Part shown: positions 1-7,441 of the stretch, in pieces
How positions within the stretch are numbered: the stretch's first letter is position 1
How the letters are laid out: each line of letters opens with the position of its first letter
Assembly: GCA_949113215.1 (NCBI GenBank)
Contig: CARZYU010000001.1
Span: 1-15,959 of the forward strand
Direction: 5' to 3'
Length of the DNA stretch: 15,959 nucleotides
From: an uncultured Bacilli bacterium
GTDB lineage: Bacteria > Bacillota_I > Bacilli_A > RF39 > UBA660
Program-made: the position numbers and the translations under genes
The notes under the pieces: generated by a model
The model's input: only the letters and a program-made list of their open reading frames with translations
The model's database searches: none
What the model was told of the DNA's origin: nothing

Positions 1-247
1 AATCTTCCTTGTTTGCTTCTAAGGTATCGTAATAAGGATTCTGAAAAATTTTCGTATAAACCAAATCTCTCGTCGCCAAAAAAGTAGCCATCTTATCTTG
101 AAAGACATCATACTCTTTGATAACTTGATCTGCTTGCTTCTTCGTTTGTTTTCGATCACTTCCAAAACGAAAGAGAAAAACGACAATCATTGTCAAAAAA
201 AGAATACTACACCCTACAATAATTGCTATCTTATAACATTTTTTCAT
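1..247 (-). CDS. membrane-anchored protein, N-terminal part (partial)
   Basis: This is the first 82 codons of a protein that runs off the left edge of the window. The start at 247 is preceded by a good ribosome site (AGGTGAG, 5 bases upstream). The N-terminus reads MKKCYKIAIIVGCSILFLTM and continues hydrophobic to about residue 27, followed by positive charges (FRFGSDRKQTKK). That is the pattern of a single N-terminal membrane anchor or uncleaved signal, with the rest outside the cell. The visible remainder is helical and charged. I do not recognise the family. It lies downstream of the ankyrin gene but is separated from it by a strong terminator at 282-311, so it probably has its own promoter. 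Residues beyond about 82 are not in the window, so no function can be assigned. Confidence 0.65.
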   Translation of the reverse strand, partial: MKKCYKIAIIVGCSILFLTMIVVFLFRFGSDRKQTKKQADQVIKEYDVFQDKMATFLATRDLVYTKIFQNPYYDTLEANKED

Positions 248-281
248 ACAACTCACCTATTTTCCATTATAAAGTCGAGTA

Positions 282-311
282 CAAAAAAAAGCAATGAAAC
301 TTCATTGCTTT
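282..311 (-). terminator. intrinsic terminator after the ankyrin-repeat gene
   Basis: The arms at 288-298 and 301-311 are perfectly complementary (AAAGCAATGAA / TTCATTGCTTT). On the minus strand they are followed by a run of eight or more T. The hairpin overlaps the stop codon of the ankyrin-repeat gene at 310-312. Confidence 0.85.
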
Positions 312-1002
312 AAATATTGCTTCCTTGATAACAAGCATCCATCACTAGATCATCGAGATAACGGTCGTTGTCATTCAACAATTCTTGTTTGATATGATCC
401 AAATTTTTTACAATCTTTTCAATTAACTCTTTCAAACTAGGAAGCAATGATTTGCTTTCCAAATGATCGATGATAATTTCAAGATTGGTCAGTTTTCCAT
501 ATTTTCCATAATTCTTACTTTTGATATACGTTTCATAAAGATTACGGAAACTTACCAAATCGATGTTATCAAATCTCGTGTCCTCTAGAATCTTCACGGT
601 CGTATAAATGTAATTTTGATCGAGTGATTTGTCGAGAATCGTCTGTCCTAAATTATTTTGGATATTGGGAACAAACTGTTTGTTCTTTCGTAGTTTCTTG
701 ATGATTTCTATGGTCACATCTTTGCAAGAAACTAAAATATGAGCAAACGTATCTCCTTCTATATTTTGATGGTTTACATCCCACTTCTTATTCGTCATGT
801 GTTTCAGTACCAAATCATATTGTCGATACTTCAGTAACCTCATTAAGACATCATTTCCCATTTCATCGGTCGTATTGATTGCAACCAATTTTTTGGAAAG
901 AATCTTATCCACCAGTTCCATGTGTCCTTCTTTCATCAATTCAAAGATTAAAGTCGGATTTTCCACACAAGAACGAATGGCTTGTGTTTCATCGTAAAAC
1001 AT
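310..1002 (-). CDS. ankyrin-repeat protein
   Basis: A 230-residue cytoplasmic protein with no signal peptide or membrane span. At least three ankyrin-like units are visible at about residues 40-150. Each has the form N-x-x-G-x-T/D followed by paired helices: INTTDEMGNDVLMRLL, then VNHQNIEGDTFAHILVS, then PNIQNNLGQTILDKSL. The C-terminal 80 residues are helical and not obviously repeats. Ankyrin units normally serve as protein-binding scaffolds; the partner here is unknown. The start at 1002 has a ribosome site (AGAGGTG) about 9 bases upstream. A near-consensus promoter lies at 1038-1066 and a terminator at 282-311, so the gene is probably a single transcription unit. Ankyrin proteins are scattered in gut Firmicutes and are not diagnostic of one function. 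The family call is fairly sure; the biological role is not known. Confidence 0.75.
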   Translation of the reverse strand: MFYDETQAIRSCVENPTLIFELMKEGHMELVDKILSKKLVAINTTDEMGNDVLMRLLKYRQYDLVLKHMTNKKWDVNHQNIEGDTFAHILVSCKDVTIEIIKKLRKNKQFVPNIQNNLGQTILDKSLDQNYIYTTVKILEDTRFDNIDLVSFRNLYETYIKSKNYGKYGKLTNLEIIIDHLESKSLLPSLKELIEKIVKNLDHIKQELLNDNDRYLDDLVMDACYQGSNI

Positions 1003-1037
1003 TATTTAACACCTCTTATTTCACGTGACAAGTTAAT

Positions 1038-1066
1038 ATTCTACCAAAAGTGGACAATTTTGTCAA
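1038..1066 (-). promoter_or_regulatory. near-consensus vegetative promoter for the ankyrin-repeat gene
   Basis: On the minus strand, TTGACA (1061-1066) is followed by a 17-base spacer and TAGAAT (1038-1043). The -35 box overlaps the stop codon of the upstream ssb gene (1063-1065), so the ankyrin gene starts its own transcript inside the end of ssb. Confidence 0.75.
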
Positions 1067-1407
1067 TTTTTGACCACTTCCTCTCTCGAATTCATCGATA
1101 AAAACGTAACTTTTTCAGCAATCACTTCGAGAACGGTTCGTCGTTCTTTTTCTTCTTTACCGATCGTTCTTGATTGCACTCTTCCCTTTACGCCAACGAT
1201 GTTTCCTCTCTTACAGTATTCCACTGTATTTCTGGCAGTTTGTTCCCACAAGGTACACTCAATAAAATCCGTTTCATATTCCCCATCACGGTTTTTAAAA
1301 TTTCGTGGAACAGCCAACGTGATATAACTGAGATGCCTGCCTCCTTCCATTTCTTTTAGTTCTGGATCTCTTACGAGTCTTCCCACTAAAATGATTTGAT
1401 TTAACAT
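1063..1407 (-). CDS. ssb: single-stranded DNA-binding protein, short SsbB-like paralogue
   Basis: A 114-residue OB-fold protein. The N-terminus MLNQIILVGRLVRDPEL, the central stretch ITLAVPRNF and DFIECTLWEQTARN, and the GNIVGVKGRVQSR strand are classic bacterial SSB. The protein stops soon after the OB fold. It lacks both the glycine/glutamine-rich linker and the acidic DDDIPF-type tip that replication SSBs use to recruit partners; its end is SREEVVKN. That length and architecture match the short second SSB of Firmicutes (B. subtilis SsbB, competence-associated) rather than the essential replicative SsbA. The start at 1407 has AAGGAGAG about 8 bases upstream. It is not next to rpsF or rpsR, another sign that it is the paralogue. 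A competence role is inferred from family resemblance only; no competence genes are in the window. Confidence 0.85.
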   Translation of the reverse strand: MLNQIILVGRLVRDPELKEMEGGRHLSYITLAVPRNFKNRDGEYETDFIECTLWEQTARNTVEYCKRGNIVGVKGRVQSRTIGKEEKERRTVLEVIAEKVTFLSMNSREEVVKN

Positions 1408-1497
1408 AAGTAATCTCTCCTTTCCGTCCCAAAATAACGTACTTCTTACTTCTTAGCAAAGAAGAGATTTCCTATATCTAATTTCATTATGGGAAAG

Positions 1498-1530
1498 AAA
1501 AAAGAATTTCAAACATCGAAATTCTTTTTT
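1498..1530 (-). terminator. intrinsic terminator of the suf operon
   Basis: Thirteen-base arms at 1498-1510 and 1518-1530 (AAAAAAGAATTTC / GAAATTCTTTTTT) enclose a 7-base loop. The hairpin lies about 40 bases beyond the stop of the last suf gene. The outer A and T runs mean it could terminate in either direction. Confidence 0.8.
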
Positions 1531-1569
1531 TGTCTTTCTTTTCTTTTTTAACAGGCAAGTTTCAAAGTA

Positions 1570-3252
1570 TTATAAATTTTTTTTCAAGAGCTGATTGAGT
1601 TCCACGGCATATTCCATCGGAAGCTCTTCCCGGAAGCGTTCAATGAATCCCAAGATGATCAAAGTAGTCGCTTGTTCCTTCGAAATACCTCGACTCATCA
1701 AATAAAAGAGTTTCTCCTCGCTGATTTTCGATACGGTTGCCTCGTGTTCCAACCGACTCGTTTCATTTTCCAGTCGATTGGTAGGAAAGGTATCACTTTT
1801 CGACAACTCATCTAAAATGAGCGTATCGCATTTTACCATCGCTTCACTATGTTCTGCTCCTCTTTTGATATCAACTTTCCCACGGTAAGTAGCATTACCG
1901 CCACTTTGACTGATACTCTTCGAAATGATGGTACTTTTGGTTCGTTTTCCCAAATGAATCATTCGAGCACCCGTATCTTGTTGTTGATTCTTCGTGGCAA
2001 CTGAGATCGTAATACAGGTTCCACTGGAATCGTCCCCCTTTAAAATACAACAAGGATACTTCATTGTCGTTTTACTACCAATGTTTCCATCGATCCATTC
2101 CATCGTACCACCTTCGTCGACCAAAGCACGTTTGGTGACTAAATTATCGACGTTCACTGCCCAATTTTGAATGGTACTGTAACGACATTTACTATGTTTT
2201 CCCACATAAATTTCCACCACTGCGGCATGAAGACTCGAATCACTATAATTGGGAGCCGTACACCCTTCAATGTAATGAAGAGAACTATCATCATCGACAA
2301 TGATCAACGTTCTTTCAAACTGTCCCATTGCCCTTGAATTGATTCGAAAATAACTTTGTAAAGGCCGATCAAGGGTAGTATGAGGAGGAAGGTAGATGAA
2401 ACTTCCTCCACTAAAGACGGCCCCATTCAACGAAGCAAATTTATTTTCACGATTCGTTACAATTTTACCAAAATACTTCCTTACAAGATCAGGATACTTC
2501 TTCATAGCTTCTTCAATCGAAGTAAAAATCACCTTTTTTTCCTCTAGCTCTTCCAACATATTGTGGTAAATAACTTCACTTTCGTACTGTACCCCCATGC
2601 CATCTAGATGACATTCACTTTCAAGGACTCCTAACGTATCCATTTCTTGTTTGATCGAGGGATCGATCTCTTCCCAACTGTGTTTTAGTCCCTCTTCTTG
2701 CGTCTTATAGTAAGTAATCGAAGAAAATGGAACTTCTAGCTTCGGTCCAAAATTTGGATTTTCCTGATTCAAAAAAGCTTGATAACTATCGAGTCGATAC
2801 TTTAAAATCCAATCGTTTTCCTTTACTATTATGTATTGGTATCCCTTTACTTTCTTTATTGCCTTAAATGGTAATAACGCACAATTCTTGCGATTGGGTT
2901 GTTTGGAAATTTCATCGTATACCACCAGTTCCTCTAATACACTGGCATCGTACTTCTCTTCCTTAAGCATATGCTCATATTCTCTGATGATCTTCTTCGC
3001 TTCTTCTTCGGTTTTATGAAGGAGAAGTTTTATCATAATAGAGGTAACTGAAGTTGAAATCGCACATGCCTCTCCATCAAAACGGATGTCCTCAATAACT
3101 CCATCTTTGATTTGAATCGCAATGTCTAAATTATCAATACAAGAAGAGTTGTTAGTATTGACCAGCTCATAACCTTCTATATTTTCCAATCCTCTATGAG
3201 TAGGATCTTGATAATGGGACAAAATGATTTCCCGACGTGTCATTGGATCCAT
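1570..3252 (-). CDS. sufB: SufU-SufB fusion protein, Fe-S cluster assembly
   Basis: A 560-residue protein in which two neighbouring suf genes are joined in frame. Residues 1-135 are SufU, the zinc-dependent sulfur acceptor. They keep all four metal/sulfur ligands: Cys38 and Asp40 (SSCID), Cys63 (GEACAIS) and Cys124 (NRKNCALLPFKA), spaced as in B. subtilis SufU (41, 43, 66, 128). From about residue 137 onward it is SufB, the scaffold subunit. Recognisable motifs are SGGSFIYLP, INSRAMGQFERTLIIVDD, EWIDGNIGSK, the conserved Cys475 (KCDTLILDE) and His503-Glu504 (RLEHEA), equivalent to E. coli SufB Cys405 and His433-Glu434. The SufB part lacks the first 30 or so residues of free-standing SufB. I chose ATG 3252, which has AAGGGAAG 7 bases upstream, over an upstream TTG at 3276 that overlaps sufS. 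It lies 13 bases after sufS, the last gene of the operon. The domain calls are sure; that the protein stays uncleaved is inference. Confidence 0.92.
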   Translation of the reverse strand: MDPMTRREIILSHYQDPTHRGLENIEGYELVNTNNSSCIDNLDIAIQIKDGVIEDIRFDGEACAISTSVTSIMIKLLLHKTEEEAKKIIREYEHMLKEEKYDASVLEELVVYDEISKQPNRKNCALLPFKAIKKVKGYQYIIVKENDWILKYRLDSYQAFLNQENPNFGPKLEVPFSSITYYKTQEEGLKHSWEEIDPSIKQEMDTLGVLESECHLDGMGVQYESEVIYHNMLEELEEKKVIFTSIEEAMKKYPDLVRKYFGKIVTNRENKFASLNGAVFSGGSFIYLPPHTTLDRPLQSYFRINSRAMGQFERTLIIVDDDSSLHYIEGCTAPNYSDSSLHAAVVEIYVGKHSKCRYSTIQNWAVNVDNLVTKRALVDEGGTMEWIDGNIGSKTTMKYPCCILKGDDSSGTCITISVATKNQQQDTGARMIHLGKRTKSTIISKSISQSGGNATYRGKVDIKRGAEHSEAMVKCDTLILDELSKSDTFPTNRLENETSRLEHEATVSKISEEKLFYLMSRGISKEQATTLIILGFIERFREELPMEYAVELNQLLKKNL

Positions 3253-3265
3253 AAATTCACTTCCC

Positions 3266-4468
3266 TTATAATACAATTTGAAAAATATCTTTGCTTTTCT
3301 TTAATGCTTCGATCAACGTATCAATTTCCTCCTTGGTGTTATAAAAATAGAAACTAATACGACAAGTATTCTTGATGTTCCACTCATCCTTTAAGACCTT
3401 CGCACAATGGTTACCTGCTCGAACACAAATACCATAATGGTTCAAATAGACAGCGGTATCTTGACTAAAAACATCTTTTAAATTGAGCGCTACAATTCCT
3501 GAAGCACTTTCTTCATTATAGAGAATCAGATTATCGATTTCCTTCGCTCTTTTCAAGAAATATTGTTTTAACTCTTTTTCATAAGATTCAACGCTCTTCA
3601 TCCCTATTTCTTTTAAGTAATCAATGGCCTTACCCAAAGCGATCACTTCAGCAATCGGTGGAGTTCCTGCTTCAAAACAAGTCGGAATTTCTTTGTATTC
3701 CACTCTTCCATTGGTTTCAAAAAAGTTGTTCATTCCTCCCCCAAATTGAATGGGTTTCATCTGTTTTAATAAATCGTATCTACCATACAAAACACCAACC
3801 CCAGTTGGTCCTAACATCTTATGTCCTGAAAAAGCTAAAAAGTCAACGTGATCTCTTAAGACATTCGTCTCTATATGAGGAACACTCTGGGCTCCATCCA
3901 CTACGAACAATAAACCATGTTCTCTACAAATTTTTCCAATTTCTAGAAGGGGTCTCACATCCCCTACGACATTAGTAATCGCCGCTAAAGAGATCACTTT
4001 TGTTTTGTCTGTAATACTATTCTTCACTCCCTCAACGGATAATTGATGCGTAGAAGATAGCGGAAGATAACGGATGGTAAAACCAATTTCTTTCGCTAAT
4101 TCCATCCATGGTAACAAATTGGATGCATGTTCTGCTTTCGTGAGAAGTACCTCATCTCCTCTTTTCAAATAATATTTCATAAAACCAAAGACCACCAAAT
4201 TCAAACTCTCCGTACATCCTTTGGTGAAGATAATTTCCTCTTCCCTCTCTGCCCCAATGAACTCTTTCACTTTCGTTCTTACTTCTTCGTATTTTTGATC
4301 GACAATCAAAGAATTGACATAATCTCCTCGATGCGCATTGGCCGTATAATCCGTATAATATTCTTCCATCGCTTCCACTACCGAACGTGGTTTTAACGTC
4401 GTCGCTCCATTATCGAAATAAATCAAATCCGGATGCTTTTGTAACAGTGGAAAATCATCTCGATTCAT
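3266..4468 (-). CDS. sufS: cysteine desulfurase SufS
   Basis: A 400-residue PLP enzyme of the class V aminotransferase fold that releases sulfur from L-cysteine as an enzyme-bound persulfide, giving alanine. Visible features are the cofactor region VDGAQSVPH (Asp191, Gln194), the PLP lysine in SGHKMLGPTG (Lys217), an active-site histidine in KAEHASN (His114), and the persulfide cysteine in RAGNHCAK (Cys355). Length and motif order are typical of group II desulfurases. In SufU-dependent systems the persulfide is passed to SufU, which here is fused to SufB and encoded immediately downstream. The start at 4468 has GGAGGTG 6 bases upstream. It sits 15 bases after sufD and 13 before the fusion gene, in one operon. 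No sequence anomaly was seen. Confidence 0.96.
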   Translation of the reverse strand: MNRDDFPLLQKHPDLIYFDNGATTLKPRSVVEAMEEYYTDYTANAHRGDYVNSLIVDQKYEEVRTKVKEFIGAEREEEIIFTKGCTESLNLVVFGFMKYYLKRGDEVLLTKAEHASNLLPWMELAKEIGFTIRYLPLSSTHQLSVEGVKNSITDKTKVISLAAITNVVGDVRPLLEIGKICREHGLLFVVDGAQSVPHIETNVLRDHVDFLAFSGHKMLGPTGVGVLYGRYDLLKQMKPIQFGGGMNNFFETNGRVEYKEIPTCFEAGTPPIAEVIALGKAIDYLKEIGMKSVESYEKELKQYFLKRAKEIDNLILYNEESASGIVALNLKDVFSQDTAVYLNHYGICVRAGNHCAKVLKDEWNIKNTCRISFYFYNTKEEIDTLIEALKKSKDIFQIVL

Positions 4469-4483
4469 CGTCTCACCTCCTCG

Positions 4484-5206
4484 TTATAAATCGTTTAAAT
4501 ATCGTTCTCTCCATTCTTCGTTCCACTTTTCTCCTAGGAAAAAACCATGAAGCAAAAGACGATAAGCTTCGTTTTTCGCAATTCCTCGTGAGGAAAGGTA
4601 AAAAAGTTCTTCTTCCCCAAACGTTCCAATGTAAGCAGAATGACTTGCCTCAACTTGATGTTCCTCAATCAACAAATTGGGTAAGATCGTTGAAGTTCCC
4701 TTTTCCAGTTCGATAATTTGGTTATCCTGCCTGGAAACACAATCTAGTACCTTTTTGGGTACCACTCCATTTACCTCAAACCGAAGGGCTTCCCCTTTCA
4801 AGTTCACTCCATGATTGATGAGGGTGCTTTTGCTCTCATTTCCGATATGTCGAATCGTTTCGATCAGATGATGGCTCCTGGTTGCAAGCGTACGATAGAA
4901 ACAAGAAAAGCAAGACTTGCTACCTAATTCTACTTCCATCGTAACGTCATCGTCCTTCGACAGATGATCTACCGTTACACTACTGCCTTCCAAAAGATCA
5001 TATCGAAGAGCAAGTTTACTATTCTCCCCTAGAATGGTGAGAGTAAAACTGGCCCCATTTTTCACTTGAAAATGAAGGGTTTCCTCACAATTTTTCAGTT
5101 CACATAGCAAAGTAGTATCCTCTAATACAACGAATGTTCCATCCACTTTTTTTAGAGTAGGACACGCGATTGTTTTGTTTTTTCCTATCACTGTTAGTTT
5201 ATTCAT
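4484..5206 (-). CDS. sufD: SufD-like scaffold subunit, shortened
   Basis: A 240-residue SufB/SufD-family protein made almost entirely of beta-helix core. The C-terminal signature is clear: EASHSAYIGTFGEEELFYLS with SRGIAKNEA, where His189 corresponds to the conserved SufD histidine at the SufB-SufD interface. SufD of B. subtilis or E. coli is over 400 residues, so this copy lacks most of the N-terminal helical domain and part of the helix. It still keeps the C-terminal helical domain that contacts SufC. I chose ATG 5206, which overlaps the end of sufC by 8 bases and has an AAGAGA ribosome site; a GTG at 5221 has no better support. It acts with SufB and SufC as the cytoplasmic scaffold complex. 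The reading frame is intact, so I regard it as a minimal SufD rather than a fragment, though I cannot exclude an ancient truncation. Confidence 0.88.
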   Translation of the reverse strand: MNKLTVIGKNKTIACPTLKKVDGTFVVLEDTTLLCELKNCEETLHFQVKNGASFTLTILGENSKLALRYDLLEGSSVTVDHLSKDDDVTMEVELGSKSCFSCFYRTLATRSHHLIETIRHIGNESKSTLINHGVNLKGEALRFEVNGVVPKKVLDCVSRQDNQIIELEKGTSTILPNLLIEEHQVEASHSAYIGTFGEEELFYLSSRGIAKNEAYRLLLHGFFLGEKWNEEWRERYLNDL

Positions 5207-5960
5207 AAATCTCTTTCTCACTTACGGCATTTATACTATCATACCCACTTTTTTCGATCTGAAGAGCCAAATCAAACGTCCCACTTTGCACAAGGTTTCC
5301 ATCTTTCAATACATGGACAAAATCAGGATGCAAATACTCTAACATGCGCGGATAATGAGTGATGATCAAAACAGAAGCTTCTTGATTCTCATCCAAATAC
5401 TGTTGAATGTTTTGACAGACGATTTTGAGACTATCCACATCGAGTCCCGAATCAAGTTCATCCAGTAAAATCAATTGGGGTTTTAACATTTTCATATGAA
5501 GAATTTCGTTCTTCTTACGTTCTCCCCCTGAAAAACCTACGTTGATGGAGCGATGAAGCATCGAAGGGTCCATATGCAAATCGTTCATGGCTCCTTCCAT
5601 CTCTTTGATAAAAGAATAGATGTTAACCTGTTCTTGGGTCTTTTCTCTTAAGGCCGTCCTTAAAAATTCACTATTGGTGACTCCCTCGATACTAATAGGA
5701 CTTTGCATCGCCAAAAAAATTCCTGCTCTTGCTCTTTGATCAGTTGTCATGTCACTGATATCATGCCCATCGAACAGCATCGTACCCGATAATACACGAA
5801 ACTTGGGATCTCCCATAATCACTTTGGACAACGTACTTTTTCCAGCCCCATTGGGTCCCATGATGACATGTATTTCACCTGGTTTCATAGAAAGAGAAAA
5901 ATCTCTTAAAATTACCTTATCTTCAATTGCTACCGTTAAACGATTTATTTGAAATCCCAT
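5199..5960 (-). CDS. sufC: SufC, ABC-type ATPase of the SUF scaffold
   Basis: A 253-residue soluble ABC ATPase that drives conformational change in the SufB-SufD scaffold during Fe-S cluster assembly. Walker A is GPNGAGKST at residues 35-43, the Q-loop is in AMQSPISIEGV, the signature is GFSGGERKKNEILH (the SufC-specific ERKKNE form), Walker B is LILLDELDSGLD, and the switch histidine is in IITHYPR. I chose ATG 5960, preceded by GGAGG at good spacing; an ATG at 6002 extends the protein by 14 hydrophobic residues absent from the family and is not supported. It is the first gene of the suf operon and overlaps sufD by 8 bases, suggesting coupled translation of the two partners. Confidence 0.97.
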   Translation of the reverse strand: MGFQINRLTVAIEDKVILRDFSLSMKPGEIHVIMGPNGAGKSTLSKVIMGDPKFRVLSGTMLFDGHDISDMTTDQRARAGIFLAMQSPISIEGVTNSEFLRTALREKTQEQVNIYSFIKEMEGAMNDLHMDPSMLHRSINVGFSGGERKKNEILHMKMLKPQLILLDELDSGLDVDSLKIVCQNIQQYLDENQEASVLIITHYPRMLEYLHPDFVHVLKDGNLVQSGTFDLALQIEKSGYDSINAVSEKEIYE

Positions 5961-6009
5961 ATTCTGTTCCTCCATGATTACTATAATGACCAAAGAAGTC
6001 ATAAATTGC

Positions 6010-6042
6010 CGAAAGAGATGTCTTTCGTCCTATATTTTAACA
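6010..6042 (-). promoter_or_regulatory. possible suf promoter (-10) with an inverted repeat at the transcript start
   Basis: On the minus strand an extended -10 (TGTTAAAAT, 6034-6042) is followed within a few bases by a perfect inverted repeat with 7-base arms and a 4-base centre (CGAAAGA / TCTTTCG, 6010-6027). No clear -35 box is present. The repeat could be an operator or a 5' stem-loop of the mRNA. This rests on base patterns alone. Confidence 0.35.
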
Positions 6043-6122
6043 CACTTTCTTCTCTTTTAAGAATAGAATGTATATTAATTTTTCATTTCACCCAAGATAA
6101 AAGGAATATTCGCTGTATTCAC

Positions 6123-6159
6123 AAAAAAGACTCAAGAACTTTTTCCTTGAGTCTTTTTC
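6123..6159 (-). terminator. intrinsic terminator after mscL
   Basis: A strong hairpin (AAAAAGACTCAAG and its complement) with a 9-base loop directly follows the mscL stop. T runs lie on both sides, so it can also block transcription from the other direction. Confidence 0.88.
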
Positions 6160-6570
6160 TTATTTCTTCTCTGTTTTTACTTTGCTTTTCTTCAGGGCAT
6201 CACGAATTTCTTCAAGAAGCAATACTTCTTCACTCTTCTTAGGAGCCTCTTCTTTTTTCTCTTCTTGATGTTTCATTTTATCGGCAAGTACATTGATGGC
6301 TTTTATCATCAAGAAAATACAAACAGCAACAATGAGAAAATCAAACACATTTTGAATAAAGTAACCATAATTGATGGTAGCATCTCCTACTTCAAGGGAT
6401 AACATCCGGAAGTTGACTCCTCCTAGAAAGACACCAAGTATTGGCATCAAAATGTCGTTTACCAAAGAAGTAACAATCTTACCAAACGCAGAACCAATGA
6501 TGACACCAACTGCCAAATCGACCACATTTCCTCTTGCAATAAACTCCTTAAACTCTTCTATTATTTTCAT
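6160..6570 (-). CDS. mscL: large-conductance mechanosensitive channel MscL
   Basis: A 136-residue inner-membrane channel that opens under membrane tension to release solutes during hypo-osmotic shock. The N-terminal helix and first span, IIEEFKEFIARGNVVDLAVG followed by VIIGSAFGKIVTSLVNDILM, are the MscL signature. The second span is about residues 72-92 (NVFDFLIVAVCIFLMIKAIN), and the C-terminal bundle is charged (KMKHQEEKKEEAPKK then LLEEIRDALKKS). Length is normal for the family. The start at 6570 has AAGGAGG about 7 bases upstream, and a good promoter lies at 6591-6619. It is a single-gene unit, divergent from the gene at 6685. Confidence 0.97.
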   Translation of the reverse strand: MKIIEEFKEFIARGNVVDLAVGVIIGSAFGKIVTSLVNDILMPILGVFLGGVNFRMLSLEVGDATINYGYFIQNVFDFLIVAVCIFLMIKAINVLADKMKHQEEKKEEAPKKSEEVLLLEEIRDALKKSKVKTEKK

Positions 6571-6590
6571 TTCGTTTCCTCCTTTTCTTC

Positions 6591-6619
6591 ATTATAAACA
6601 TTTTAAGAAAAGGCAACAA
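6591..6619 (-). promoter_or_regulatory. vegetative promoter of mscL
   Basis: On the minus strand TTGTTG (6614-6619), a 17-base spacer, then a consensus TATAAT (6591-6596) lie about 20 bases upstream of the mscL start. Confidence 0.7.
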
Positions 6620-6684
6620 GTTTTTTCGAAAGAACAATTGCAAAATAGAGGAAAACCAGTTACTCTTGAACAAGAGGTGATAAA

Positions 6685-7440
6685 ATGACCAAAAAAGCAC
6701 TTAGCATTCAGATGGGATGTCTGTTCTTATTCGTCATTGTCTTTCTTGGGTATCTCATTTTAGAAGAAAAAGGTAACCCCTTCATGGTCGGAAAAAGTAA
6801 CAAACAAATTGATGCGTATGCCAAAAAACATTTCAGCGATGTGATTGACCATTTTCAAACAGCCGATCTCGTCTACGATAAAAAGAATCATACCTATTAT
6901 AAAAAGTACGTCGATAAACTAAGTGACGATTGGTTCTTTACCATCACCTATCAAAAAGACAAAAAAATCATCGACGACTATCAAACTTCCTATGTGGAAG
7001 GAACCAGTTTAAAAAAGGTAAGAGAAAAGCAAATCAATCAATCTGTAAAGAAACAATTGGAATCCTTAACTACCATCGAGAAACCAGTCCTTTCCCTTTC
7101 TATTTCCCTATCTGAATTAGAAAGTGAACATAAAAATGCCCTCATCAGTGGAAAGCATTTAGAAACCATTCCCATTTTCACTTTAAATGGTACCAAATCA
7201 TTAAAAAGCAAAGACCAAGAAAGCATCACTAACCATCTCAAATCATTGGAAGAAGAGATCAAAAACTTTCCTTTTGTGAAAACACTTTGCATGACTTATA
7301 CAACGCCACAGGGAAAGATAACCTTAACCCTCGATCGAACCCGACTCATGAGTCCCAACTTACTCGGAATGATCGAATTTGCTTTGGAAAAACCAAGAAG
7401 TGCCAAAGAAAACTATGGCATTCTATTAGAGGAGGAATAA
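6685..7440 (+). CDS. membrane-anchored extracytoplasmic protein, unknown
   Basis: A 251-residue protein with one N-terminal hydrophobic span at about residues 8-26 (IQMGCLFLFVIVFLGYLIL), probably an anchor, since no lipobox or clear signal-peptidase site follows. The remaining 220 residues are soluble, lysine-rich and mixed alpha/beta, and are predicted to lie outside the membrane. I do not recognise a family. The ATG at 6685 has AAGAGGTGAT just upstream. The stop falls one base before the HIT gene, whose ribosome site (GGAGG) is inside the last codons of this gene, so the two are co-transcribed and probably translationally coupled. That link says little about function. Confidence 0.75.
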   Translation: MTKKALSIQMGCLFLFVIVFLGYLILEEKGNPFMVGKSNKQIDAYAKKHFSDVIDHFQTADLVYDKKNHTYYKKYVDKLSDDWFFTITYQKDKKIIDDYQTSYVEGTSLKKVREKQINQSVKKQLESLTTIEKPVLSLSISLSELESEHKNALISGKHLETIPIFTLNGTKSLKSKDQESITNHLKSLEEEIKNFPFVKTLCMTYTTPQGKITLTLDRTRLMSPNLLGMIEFALEKPRSAKENYGILLEEE

Positions 7441-7441
7441 A

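Noticed and set aside
98..313. A 71-codon plus-strand frame at the left end
   Set aside because: It is the complement of the partial minus-strand membrane protein and the terminator; it has no ribosome site and no recognisable content.
3253..3276. A TTG start 24 bases upstream for the SufU-SufB fusion, overlapping sufS
   Set aside because: It has no ribosome site of its own, while ATG 3252 has AAGGGAAG at normal spacing and begins where SufU proteins usually begin.
5961..6002. A longer SufC starting at ATG 6002
   Set aside because: The extra residues are not part of the family, and the GGAGG site lies directly before ATG 5960.
6003..6160. A riboswitch or other structured RNA in front of the suf operon
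   Set aside because: The region is short and mostly AT-rich, with only one simple hairpin and the mscL terminator; nothing resembling a known riboswitch core.
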